DNA of 46,781 nt from Bacteroidota bacterium (GTDB lineage Bacteria > Bacteroidota > Bacteroidia > Chitinophagales > UBA2359). This document shows, piece after piece, positions 35,501 to 43,611 of the stretch; position 1 is the stretch's first letter; every line of letters begins with the position of its first letter. A program made the position numbers and the translations under genes. The DNA lies in contig JAHDHV010000005.1 of the NCBI GenBank assembly GCA_020631155.1, positions 1 through 46,781 of the forward strand. Direction: 5' to 3'. The notes beneath the pieces were generated by a model. The model saw nothing but the letters and a program-made list of their open reading frames with translations. It had not been told where the DNA came from and did no database searches.

Positions 35501-37691
35501 TATCTGTAAAGCAAAAATATCTATCATTAGTAGGAGGATTGGCAGAATTACCTACATAGTGAAGGGGAACTCCTGTTAAATCTATCGTTGTTGCGCCAAT
35601 ATTTGAGGTAATGTCATAAGTTGTGGTAATGGTAATTTGATCCCCATCTGTATATACAAAATTAGGAGGCAAGCCCAATAAATTGCCTACTGGACTTCCT
35701 GCACTAATATCATATTCTATTAGTTTGTAGTAGTCATCTGGTCCTGTTAAATTTGTCTCTGCAATATTATTTGCAGAAAAAGTAGCTGCTGGAATAGTTG
35801 TTACATAAGCACCACCATTAATATCTATTTGTATTTGTTGTGTTGTTATAAGATTTCCATTATCTATAAAAGTAGAGATATAGGCAAATGGTACAGTGTT
35901 CAAAGTAGGTAAATTAACCGTACCTTCATATACCCCCTCCATCATATCTCCTTCCATTACTTTATTGGGATTAGCTGGTGGGAATGTAGCAGTTCCATTA
36001 CCATCAGCACAGCGATCCTCATCATTATCTGCTTCGCCTATATCACTGATGCGTGTAAACTGATAACTATCTGTTCGAATACCATTACAGGCTCCACCTG
36101 TACAAGTGCCACTTGGACAACTACAAGGCGCATGAAACACATTTCTCTTAAAGCCATTGGTACTAGCAATAGGGCAGCCTGCACCACAAGCAGAGGCTGT
36201 GGTCGTATTAACACTTGCAGTAGCCCCCACTTCATTTTTCACAAACCCAAATAGGCTAGGGCAGTTATTGGTACAATGAACAGCAGTAAATTTAGGTGCA
36301 ATAGCTATTATATCTCCATTAATGGGTAGTGTATAAGTAACTTTTAGTGTTTCAGGTGTATTATTATCAATATTTGTTGGCGAAATTACTGCTCCATTTT
36401 CATCTATATAATCTAAACTTACCGCATCCGTTGCTAAATTAAAATCTAGTGCACAGCCGTAGTCGATAACAATTTCTAGCTCACTATCTGCTTTTTCTAA
36501 GGCATTACCAACAACTTCTATTCCCATACAATAGGTATCTCCATCATTAAGGTAATCAGGTAAATGTTCAAAAACTTTATCTAAGAACAAATTTTCATCA
36601 GCAATGGTATATACTTCTGTTGTATCACCACCTTGATAAGTGCAACTATCTACTTTAAATTCTACATGATGTTGATGTTCTAAAGTCCCTGTTCCACCTG
36701 TACCACAACTGATAAAGGCATCATAAGTTAAAGTAGTTGTACCATTGGGCGAAATATCAGGTATAGTAAAAATGGGGGCTGTGGTTGTTAAACTAGCATC
36801 ATCCATGGCACCAGTTACCGAATTAGCTATATAGCTTACACCAGCTGGTAGAACGACATCCATAGTTACATTTGTAAAAGTTTCGTTGGCAGTATTGTTG
36901 ATGATCTCCACAGTAAAAGTATTAGTACCACATTGATAAACCTCAGCAGGTTCATTAGAAATTACACTAACTGGGTCTGTTAATGCTGGTGGAGTAATCA
37001 CAACAACAGGAGTACCATAGAGTGTTAAACCTGATAGTTGAGGATTGGTAGCATTTACTGTATAAGTACCTGCATCTGTTACATCAATAGAGCCTGTAGG
37101 ATTTGAAACACTTGTGCTAGTTGTTCGATAAAATGCTCCATCTTTATACCAATTATAAGTATTAACAGGTGAAATATTTGGGTCAATGCCCATATCAATG
37201 GTATGATAACCTGAGCATAAATAAACTGTATCAGGTGTTATAGTTATAGAATCTTGTAGGGCGTAAGTAAAGCCAAGTCCCATAAATGTAAAAGGTTGTA
37301 AGTCTTCAAAAGTTAATTTATTACCTAAACATAAAAAATCAGTTAATAAAGCACTTGGAACTAATGACACATCTTCAATGCAATTATTTTGTATATATAG
37401 TTGTTCTAATCCTGTAAAAACATCTATACCTGTCAAATCTTGAATTTCACCATTGATATCTCCTGGACAGTTAATGTAATCAACTGTTGCTGCTATTATT
37501 ACATCCACATTATTACCTGCATCAATTAGTCCTGGATAAGAACCATTTAAGGTTTGAAGACAGTCTGCCAATTCACTATCAGGAATATAAACAGTTTGGG
37601 CTTGAGTATAAGAAATATTAAAACATAGTAGACTAAAAAATGTTACTACCCAATAAATGGCAGTGTGAGAAGTTTTGTGTTTTTCTATCAT
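32568..37691 (-). CDS. Giant surface protein with PKD, cohesin-like and dockerin-like modules
   Basis: I start at ATG 37691 because MIEKHKTSHTAIYWVVTFFSLLCFNISYTQ is a signal peptide; an earlier ATG at 37784 adds an unlikely extra hydrophobic leader. The 1707-aa product has a short leucine-rich-like start (about 25-110), an Ig-like domain (150-235), a DUF11-like domain (240-345), a PKD domain (885-957, SWDFGDTNTSTQKNPTHTYANFGTYNV), two cohesin-like stretches (about 970-1113 and 1350-1480) and a module PWKYLG ... VDWIMLEAR ... RHRSHLAVM. It ends with paired Ca-binding AGDINSDGVINVADFN and GDLNLDGTVSTGDFN motifs (1645-1707). No T9SS sorting domain is visible. It is probably an adhesin or structural surface protein. 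Confidence 0.8.
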   Translation of the reverse strand: MIEKHKTSHTAIYWVVTFFSLLCFNISYTQAQTVYIPDSELADCLQTLNGSYPGLIDAGNNVDVIIAATVDYINCPGDINGEIQDLTGIDVFTGLEQLYIQNNCIEDVSLVPSALLTDFLCLGNKLTFEDLQPFTFMGLGFTYALQDSITITPDTVYLCSGYHTIDMGIDPNISPVNTYNWYKDGAFYRTTSTSVSNPTGSIDVTDAGTYTVNATNPQLSGLTLYGTPVVVITPPALTDPVSVISNEPAEVYQCGTNTFTVEIINNTANETFTNVTMDVVLPAGVSYIANSVTGAMDDASLTTTAPIFTIPDISPNGTTTLTYDAFISCGTGGTGTLEHQHHVEFKVDSCTYQGGDTTEVYTIADENLFLDKVFEHLPDYLNDGDTYCMGIEVVGNALEKADSELEIVIDYGCALDFNLATDAVSLDYIDENGAVISPTNIDNNTPETLKVTYTLPINGDIIAIAPKFTAVHCTNNCPSLFGFVKNEVGATASVNTTTASACGAGCPIASTNGFKRNVFHAPCSCPSGTCTGGACNGIRTDSYQFTRISDIGEADNDEDRCADGNGTATFPPANPNKVMEGDMMEGVYEGTVNLPTLNTVPFAYISTFIDNGNLITTQQIQIDINGGAYVTTIPAATFSANNIAETNLTGPDDYYKLIEYDISAGSPVGNLLGLPPNFVYTDGDQITITTTYDITSNIGATTIDLTGVPLHYVGNSANPPTNDRYFCFTDNLCNTELMGTDTTAWETQVSITNCGELHCCSQEFYVGRPYYEYDAFEKEYRAWRTDVNKTINIPAGYDYLPGSASLEIHNGQNINNNLIEPIVRIKPAQPTVGGGTLTFNEPLYQSGGAPNCDTNIPDGLDLALADAMSADDGFKAVLKYELVESSEVVTANFTYDGEGKVVDFTYSGSTNATTYSWDFGDTNTSTQKNPTHTYANFGTYNVCLVAQNACTTDTLCQIIEVEPQYIIESDTIVCGSTDTICIWISTLDVLPSGIAGIDYCLTFDPNILTATNQWELGPVVTNGLVGSDSPFVSPIPLPGGTLISTVSYTGSPATSELTGSGRIICHKFVLQSGLSEGVYPIVECDSELEEDYYSGPNQYVPVEPGNLVVIEDNSFDGKLIYWETNRPIINVSNTPSITIPRTEIWEVDANCNPDTPPSLLTEAVDTLGCFEMEMNVSCGYIKIRRDISNANDLSTVIDPFEPEHPLYINGSDAFTAQMINAGQLIPSIWQLIAADVTNDGFVGPNDYPEIVERGAGNRPQFLDDSGNPIPDWRFLNAATLTDPNFITTTDSPSGNADDDNVPTVFPECFPLTVTTDVNGCTVCQAETFHGILMGDVNGSWTPDDANIARLAVPDSIIFDLTEAITTSSGSFIVPVSYSIAGNVLTSMDFLMDHDERVLQIGNITTDPALSSSPLYMSWKNHAGDKVRLSSAVFDLNGLTHPDPNPIYYLSIASNTNNIQPSDFGDVIGQLNGFEAEIVFRYTPPAKVHPKLYLEGAFDAATGQMSTDLATTGLLTLCDNYDRLPWKYLGTNAECINNLPANAVDWIMLEARDATDNNIVLETRAAILLNDGSVMDIDGTMGVTFYTLANNQPFYLAVRHRSHLAVMSNTTIALSGFTANYDFTTAATQALGTQQLTALSNGIYALYAGDINSDGVINVADFNLYNDQLSSIGSNYDGDLNLDGTVSTGDFNKYRVNASKIGIRQLRY

Positions 37692-37977
37692 AATTAATTG
37701 TTTAGTGAGGTGATTAATAAAAATAAATTTTAAAAAAAGCAAAAGTGAAAAAGACATACGTATTCCATCTACTCTATTATTCATTCAATAGAATATTATT
37801 TTTCAACAAATAATGTACAGTTAGTCTAAAGTCTAAAAATTACTGGAAAAAAACCATGGTTTTAATTTGCTATAAGAGGGAAATGATGAATAATTTACAT
37901 AGTTAGTTTTTTTAAACATTATTATTCAGTAGAGACACGACTAATTGCATTTCTACTATTTAGGATTAATCCCATTT

Positions 37978-38246
37978 GAGTGTGTCAAGAAAAGAGGGAC
38001 TTCCTATAAGAGCTATTTATCTTAATCTTTAGAGGGCATTGCTTTACCTACGTTTTTTCCTTTTTTTCTTGATAAAAAAAGAAAGAAAAAAATCAAGACG
38101 GTGAAACTTTTTCGCGCTTAACGCAAAAACTTTCAAGGTCGCTCTTCCAAGCCAATCCAAAAAGGGTGTTTTGTTTTTGGAAAAAGTAAATATTCGCCTT
38201 TCATCTTAGAATATATTTGGTCTTTCCCTAAATTTCTGACACACTC
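37978..38246. mobile_element. Non-autonomous element with GAGTGTGTCA ends and 9-bp TSD
   Basis: GAGTGTGTCA (37978-37987) has its exact complement at 38237-38246. The flanks ATCCCATTT (37969-37977) and ATCCCACTT (38247-38255) match at eight of nine bases. Inside lie a CTTGAT...ATCAAG AT-rich palindrome (about 38070-38098) and no ORF. The ends resemble those of IS256-type elements, which make 8-9-bp duplications, but that is a memory-based comparison. The element occupies most of the 570-bp gap between the two giant surface-protein genes and ends 17 bp past the stop of the second. Confidence 0.7.
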
Positions 38247-38263
38247 ATCCCACTTATACGAAT

Positions 38264-41200
38264 TCAATACCTAATACAATGCGCGCCTATTAAACTTGTA
38301 TTCACTGTATAGATGTTAAAATCAGCAATATTTATTACTCCATCCAAATTTACATCTGTTGGCAAATACTGAGCTATATTGCCCATATCGTCATTTAAAC
38401 GCTGATAGTCATTTACATTAACAATGCCATCACTGTTAAAATCGCCTGCACAGAGCGCGTAAACTGAAGTTGTTGAGTTCACCAATTTTAGTTGTTTTGC
38501 ACCGCCCATTGCCTGTGTATTCGAGCTTGTAAAATCATATACTATTTGATTATTGGCGACTTGTAGAGGAGTTGCTGTCATCACAGCTATATGATTTCTG
38601 GCTCTTAGTGTGATGTGATAATTTTGGTTGCTGGATAGATTATAAAATTGTATGTCTTGGTAATTCGTATTGACAATTGTGCCATCCTCCAGTAACAAAA
38701 CTGCTTGTTGTGCTATCGTTTGATAAGGGTCTGCGGGCGTTCTTAATTCGAGCAGTAACCAATCTACCATATCTGTTTGGTTGGTATTTAGGATTTCCGT
38801 ACCATCATAATGCCAAGGTGCTACATTGAATGGTTGCGCTTGTGGTAGTAATCCGTTGTTTACCAAATCAGTATTCATGGTGTTACTAACACTATCATAG
38901 GCTGCTTCCAAAAAAGCATTTAATTTTAGGGTGGTTAGTGGAGCAATATTAACGAAATAATCTTCTACTTCGCCGTTTGTGAACTGCTCACATGCACTGT
39001 TAGGTGCAGTATCTCTTTTCATAGCTATACGCAGTCTTGTTTGTCCATTGCTCACTATATTTGGGATGCTTATATTGTTAATAATCGGAGTGTTGCGAGC
39101 TGTACTTGTAAACAAAATTTCGTTACTTGTAAATTCATCATCTTCATTAATATCCAGCCAAATTTGCCAAACCTCCCCTTGTGGCGCACTCGCAAATCTG
39201 GGGGTCAAATGAATGGGCAAAGTCTCTCCTGAACCGAATTGTAAGATGGTATCTGTAAAAACTTGATAGCCATTATTATTGCCTGATATTTGTGTAAAGT
39301 TTCCAATGCTTATTGCTTCTATCCATTCATCACTGCTGCTATTTAGTTTTGGCTTACAATAGTTATTAGGCACTATCCAAACTGTATCTTGACCACCACT
39401 GATTGCTTGTGAAACACCATTTTCATCTACTAAGCGCAAATCTTCAGCTTTCAAAATAAAAGTTTCATAATCACTAGCTGTAAAAGGAGTACGTGTATTA
39501 CCATTTGTAGTATTGGGGTTTTCTGTCCTTAAATTGAGTAGGTCTACTTGCAAAATACAACCAACCTCACATAAAATTCCATGTCCTGTTGTATCTTGTT
39601 GAGTAATACGTGTAACGCCCACATACATAATGCTATCACTAATAAAATTTTTATACAAACCTTTTAGGCTAACATCTTCCACTCCTAACCAAGAATCATC
39701 AAAATAAGCTTCTACGGCTTCAAGTGCGTTTCCATTTTGAAAAGGTCGATAAGCCATACTAAAGCGAAGTCCATAGACATTATCTACCGAATTATTAGTA
39801 TTACTATTATTTTCTAAGTGAAGATTAAAAAATACCGTATCCATCTGTCCATCTCCTGTATTAACTAAATTATCTGTGTTTGCCCTTGGAATTAGTTCAG
39901 CCCCTTGCATTTTAGCACTAACTTTAGCATTATTGCCATTATGTTCAGCATGAAAATTATCTAAAATAGGCGCGACATCTGCGAGTTCTATTACACCATT
40001 GCCATCACAATCGCTGTGTTTTACGTCCTTATTGCTATTAGGGTGAGTAAGTGACCAATCCTGACAAGCTTGCCCTTCCCAAGTTGTACCCACATTATTT
40101 CGACTATAGCCATTTGTACCAATAGCAATGTGTCCCCATTCCAGTAAATCATCCATATTTACCACATCATTACAGTCCACATCTCCAGGCCAAACACTAT
40201 CATCATCTAAATAAAGATGCAATTCTGTTGTAGCCGTATTTCCACATATATCTGTTACAGTAACACCATATGTACCACTTGTACTGGTGTATGTCCCACC
40301 AATACTTTGCTGATTTCCTCCTATTATATTTCCATCTAAACTCCAAACATAGTTTGTCATTCCACTGGGTAAAGCATTAAAAGTAGGATAATTAAGTGTA
40401 TCTACTATCCACAAAGTATCTAGCACTGGCAGAATTACATTATTGTTCATTGTAGTTTCAAGTGTGAGTGTATTGGCATTACAGAAAACGTTAATACTTT
40501 TGCTATACAAGTCCAATTGAGTAGCAATTGAATTAGCGACTTTTACATAGTACGTTCCTGATTGGGTAATGGTCAGGGCATCTGCTCCCACAATAGTTTG
40601 CATAGGACTACCATTATGATACCATTCAAAAGTATTGTTGCTCAATGTCCCCCCAGCATTTACAGATAATACATCTCCTGTTTGTATAATGGGAATACTA
40701 TCTTGTAAATGATAGGTAAATGTGCAGCTAGTTAAAGGAAATGTTGAAGCATTGACCTCTAAGCCATCAAAAGTTAGCTGATTCTCAAATAAATCTAGCG
40801 AACATAATAATGGAAGATTACTTAAATCTGCAACACTACTCAACTGATTTTTTGCTATATCTAAAATTGTTAAATTGGGACAATTGGCAAAATCAGGGAT
40901 ATGCCCTGTTAAATTATTACAGTAAAGACTTAGATGCTCTAGATTAGCTAAACTAAAATCAGGAATATTGCCTTCCAATTGATTTGTATACAACAATAAT
41001 ATTTCTAAATTAGGGCATCCACTTAAACTAGGAAGAGTTCCTACAAAAGCATTATCAAAAAGTTGCAAATTCTCCAACATAGGCAAACTCAAATCAGGAA
41101 TATTGCCACTAATTTGATTGGTTTGTAGTTGCAAAACTTCTAATTTAGGTAGACTGATATTGGGCAGGTTTCCAGTTAATCCATTACTAGATAAAACGAT

Positions 41201-41434
41201 TTCACGAACATTTTGTCCATCTGATGTTAACACAATCCCCTTCCAAGTATCTAGTGAAGTAGATTTCCAATCTGAATTATCTGTCCATTGGTCTCCATTT
41301 GTTGCATCATATAATTGAATTAAAGCTAAGGAATCTAAATATCTGCTTGTACTATATTTGGCAAATGTAGTGCAGTGTTGCCCTAAGCATATAATTAATA
41401 CAATAAATAATATTTTGGTGCTATATATTTTCAT
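38264..41434 (-). CDS. Leucine-rich repeat surface protein with GEVED and dockerin-like modules
   Basis: I start at ATG 41434 (MKIYSTKILFIVLIICLG, signal peptide) rather than the ATG five codons earlier. The 1057-aa product carries plant-type LRRs (about 75-225, LENLQLFDNAFVGTLP-like units), an Ig-like domain (248-311) and a central EF-hand/dockerin-like pair (413-493, GDVDCNDVVNMDDLLEW and DCDGNGVIELADV). A GEVED domain follows (about 745-830, FTNGEVEDYFVNI). A C-terminal module (836-1057) is homologous to that of the 32568 protein and ends in GDFNSDGIVNVNDYQ, DVNLDGVINIADFN and IRY. No T9SS sorting domain is recognised. It is divergent from the helical protein at 41727. Confidence 0.82.
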   Translation of the reverse strand: MKIYSTKILFIVLIICLGQHCTTFAKYSTSRYLDSLALIQLYDATNGDQWTDNSDWKSTSLDTWKGIVLTSDGQNVREIVLSSNGLTGNLPNISLPKLEVLQLQTNQISGNIPDLSLPMLENLQLFDNAFVGTLPSLSGCPNLEILLLYTNQLEGNIPDFSLANLEHLSLYCNNLTGHIPDFANCPNLTILDIAKNQLSSVADLSNLPLLCSLDLFENQLTFDGLEVNASTFPLTSCTFTYHLQDSIPIIQTGDVLSVNAGGTLSNNTFEWYHNGSPMQTIVGADALTITQSGTYYVKVANSIATQLDLYSKSINVFCNANTLTLETTMNNNVILPVLDTLWIVDTLNYPTFNALPSGMTNYVWSLDGNIIGGNQQSIGGTYTSTSGTYGVTVTDICGNTATTELHLYLDDDSVWPGDVDCNDVVNMDDLLEWGHIAIGTNGYSRNNVGTTWEGQACQDWSLTHPNSNKDVKHSDCDGNGVIELADVAPILDNFHAEHNGNNAKVSAKMQGAELIPRANTDNLVNTGDGQMDTVFFNLHLENNSNTNNSVDNVYGLRFSMAYRPFQNGNALEAVEAYFDDSWLGVEDVSLKGLYKNFISDSIMYVGVTRITQQDTTGHGILCEVGCILQVDLLNLRTENPNTTNGNTRTPFTASDYETFILKAEDLRLVDENGVSQAISGGQDTVWIVPNNYCKPKLNSSSDEWIEAISIGNFTQISGNNNGYQVFTDTILQFGSGETLPIHLTPRFASAPQGEVWQIWLDINEDDEFTSNEILFTSTARNTPIINNISIPNIVSNGQTRLRIAMKRDTAPNSACEQFTNGEVEDYFVNIAPLTTLKLNAFLEAAYDSVSNTMNTDLVNNGLLPQAQPFNVAPWHYDGTEILNTNQTDMVDWLLLELRTPADPYQTIAQQAVLLLEDGTIVNTNYQDIQFYNLSSNQNYHITLRARNHIAVMTATPLQVANNQIVYDFTSSNTQAMGGAKQLKLVNSTTSVYALCAGDFNSDGIVNVNDYQRLNDDMGNIAQYLPTDVNLDGVINIADFNIYTVNTSLIGAHCIRY

Positions 41435-41726
41435 AATTATAAATAACATTTAAGATAGCTTCATCTTTACTTTTTTAAGTACATTCTCAAAGTCAGCAGT
41501 GTCTAGAGCTATTAACCAACATCAGACAGGTCAAATATAGAACTTCTATTTTTCACAAAAAAAAAGATTTTTTAGCCTTTGTGAGCTTTTTTAAAAAACA
41601 CTTATCAGATTAACTCACCTCTAAATCATTGAAAATCAATGACAAAATTAATTGTTTTTAAAAAAATAATTGAGTATTTTGTGAGCTAAAACCTACTCAT
41701 TTACACGCTAAAATTCACACTAAATT

Positions 41727-43166
41727 ATGCAAAAAAGTAAATTATTGGACTTATTTAAATTGTTAAACACACAAGAGGTCAATAAATTAGGCATATATTT
41801 ACAATCTAAAGCTATTAAAAAGACAGACATCATATTCAAATTATATAAAATAATTCAAAAAAATGCACCTGACTATGCTCATCCTAGTTTAAATAAGCAA
41901 AAAGTATTTAAAAAATTATATGGGAGGCAAGCTTATAATGATGTGAATATGCGCCGTCAAATGTCTACTTTGACAAAACTGTTAGAAGATTTTTTAACTT
42001 TTATTCATATTGAGGAAAGTGATTTTAAAAAAGATTTTTTTCTTTTAGAAGAATATGCAAAAAGATATTCAAAAAAACATTTTAAATTACAGTTAGAAAA
42101 AATAGCTAAAAAACTAGACAAGCAAGTTGAAAAGGATTTAGCTTTTCACTACCATCAATACATTTTGCATGAGCAAGCTTATCAATTTGATAATACCCTG
42201 GATAAACCATTATTTTCTAATGGTTTGCCAACAGTTGTAGATAAGTTAAATATCTATTATTTAGCCAATGTTTTACGGTATCACTGTGCCATTTTAGTAG
42301 AAAAAAATATGTTTATTCAAGATTATCAAGCTTTTCTATTGAATGAAATATTAGCAGCTCTTTCTACTGATAGTTATCCCAAAACGCCCACAATAGAAGG
42401 ATATTATAAGTTGATTTTGTTGTATTTAAAAAGTGATGAAAATGACTTTTTATCGCTAAAAAAAATATTGATGCAAAAAAATGCTTCAACATCTAATTTT
42501 GATTTAAGACAACTCTATGTTGGCGCACTCAACTATTGCACTTGGCAAATACAAAAAGGACTACTCAACTACTATCAACATTCATTTGAGTTATATCAAA
42601 CAATGATAGAGCAAAAACTGATATTTATTGGTGAGTATGTATCAGAGAGAAGCTATACCGCTATTGTTAATATTGCCTTAGTTTTAAAAAAGTATGACTG
42701 GACAAAAGAATTTATACATGATTATGGAAAAAGACTCCCCCCTAATCAGAAAAACTGGTATAATTTTAGCCTTGCAGTCTGGTTTTTTCATCAAAAAGAT
42801 TATCAGAATGTACAGCTAAACCTACATAATGTTACCTATGCCATTCCCATGGTACATATTTTATGTAAAAGACTGCTTTTAAAAACCTATTACGAATCCA
42901 GACAAACAGATTTGTTTATTTCACTAATCAATGCTTTTAACGACTTACTAAGGCGAAGTAAAATTGCTCCAAATTCTAAACAGGCGTATAAAAATTTCAT
43001 ACGTTATACCAATAAACTGTATAAAATAAGTTCAGAAAAAATAGATAGGACGCAAAATTTACTACTCATTGAACAGGAAATAAAATCGCTAAATAGCATT
43101 GTTGACCAACAATGGTTGTTAGAAAAAGTAGAAGGGGTTAGAGATTTTCAAAAATCATCTAAATAA
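41727..43166 (+). CDS. Alpha-helical protein of unknown function, paralog 1
   Basis: The 479-aa, strongly helical, basic cytosolic protein has no signal peptide or catalytic motif. It begins KLLDLFKLLNTQEVNKLGIYL and contains RRQMSTLTKLLEDFLTFIHIEE, then helical-hairpin-like segments resembling TPR/HEAT architecture, and ends VDQQWLLEKVEG. The gene at 44883 encodes a clear relative with the same beginning (KLLKLCKTFSENQWQECFLFIQSPFF), length class and ending (VERNWLLELLDK). I recall similar proteins in large numbers in Saprospiria-like genomes, without known function. It is divergent from the LRR/dockerin protein, with 292 bp between start codons. Confidence 0.75.
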   Translation: MQKSKLLDLFKLLNTQEVNKLGIYLQSKAIKKTDIIFKLYKIIQKNAPDYAHPSLNKQKVFKKLYGRQAYNDVNMRRQMSTLTKLLEDFLTFIHIEESDFKKDFFLLEEYAKRYSKKHFKLQLEKIAKKLDKQVEKDLAFHYHQYILHEQAYQFDNTLDKPLFSNGLPTVVDKLNIYYLANVLRYHCAILVEKNMFIQDYQAFLLNEILAALSTDSYPKTPTIEGYYKLILLYLKSDENDFLSLKKILMQKNASTSNFDLRQLYVGALNYCTWQIQKGLLNYYQHSFELYQTMIEQKLIFIGEYVSERSYTAIVNIALVLKKYDWTKEFIHDYGKRLPPNQKNWYNFSLAVWFFHQKDYQNVQLNLHNVTYAIPMVHILCKRLLLKTYYESRQTDLFISLINAFNDLLRRSKIAPNSKQAYKNFIRYTNKLYKISSEKIDRTQNLLLIEQEIKSLNSIVDQQWLLEKVEGVRDFQKSSK

Positions 43167-43271
43167 ACTTACTAAGTCCTTAAATTTGAGACTTGAGATA
43201 ATCAACTTACTATTAATAATGATTTATGAAAGCTATAATAGTTATTTAATTTTGTATGGATACTTAATATG

Positions 43272-43305
43272 AAGCAACACCTTTCTCTAAAGAAAAGTGC
43301 TGCTT
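43272..43305 (-). terminator. Hairpin homologous to the 31429 terminator
   Basis: AAGCAACAC (43272-43280) pairs with GTGCTGCTT (43297-43305), extended by CTTTCT with AGAAAAG. Together with TAATTTATAGGAATGAACTT next to it, this repeats the sequence at 31429-31490. The T run is weaker here. It belongs to the T9SS gene at 43612 but is now about 300 nt from its stop because an element lies between. Confidence 0.55.
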
Positions 43306-43358
43306 TGCCTAGATAATTTATAGGAATGAACTTAATTTTCAGGATTTAAAATTTTTTT

Positions 43359-43547
43359 GTAACTATTCAGCCTGCTACAGCATTTATAATCAATGCATTA
43401 TATTTTTTATGTAAAATTTGCATTTTAATTAAAAATTCGTAAAAAACTAAATATCAATTACATAAAATAAGTATTAAATTGTTTTTGATTTTTTCAAAAT
43501 CACATAATTTATTGGTTATCAATTAGTTGAGGTAGCTGAATAGTTAC
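43359..43547. mobile_element. IS66-like non-autonomous element (189 bp, perfect 8-bp TSD)
   Basis: GTAACTATTCAGC at the left end is matched by GCTGAATAGTTAC at the right end (13-bp perfect TIR). Both sides are flanked by ATTTTTTT (43351-43358 and 43548-43555). GTAA-type ends and 8-bp duplications are typical of the IS66 family, so an IS66-type transposase elsewhere could have moved it. There is no ORF inside. It lies between the T9SS gene stop and a terminator-like hairpin. Confidence 0.8.
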
Positions 43548-43611
43548 ATTTTTTTTATAAAAAAACATCTAAGTAATAAAAACTTCATAACTTTGAGTTA
43601 AATTTGTTCCG

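Noticed and set aside
37692-37784. Upstream start for the giant surface protein
   Set aside because: It adds a second hydrophobic stretch before a complete signal peptide that begins at 37691.
881-43547. Complete insertion sequence
   Set aside because: No element encodes a transposase; the Rpn and DUF1703 proteins lack flanking inverted repeats.
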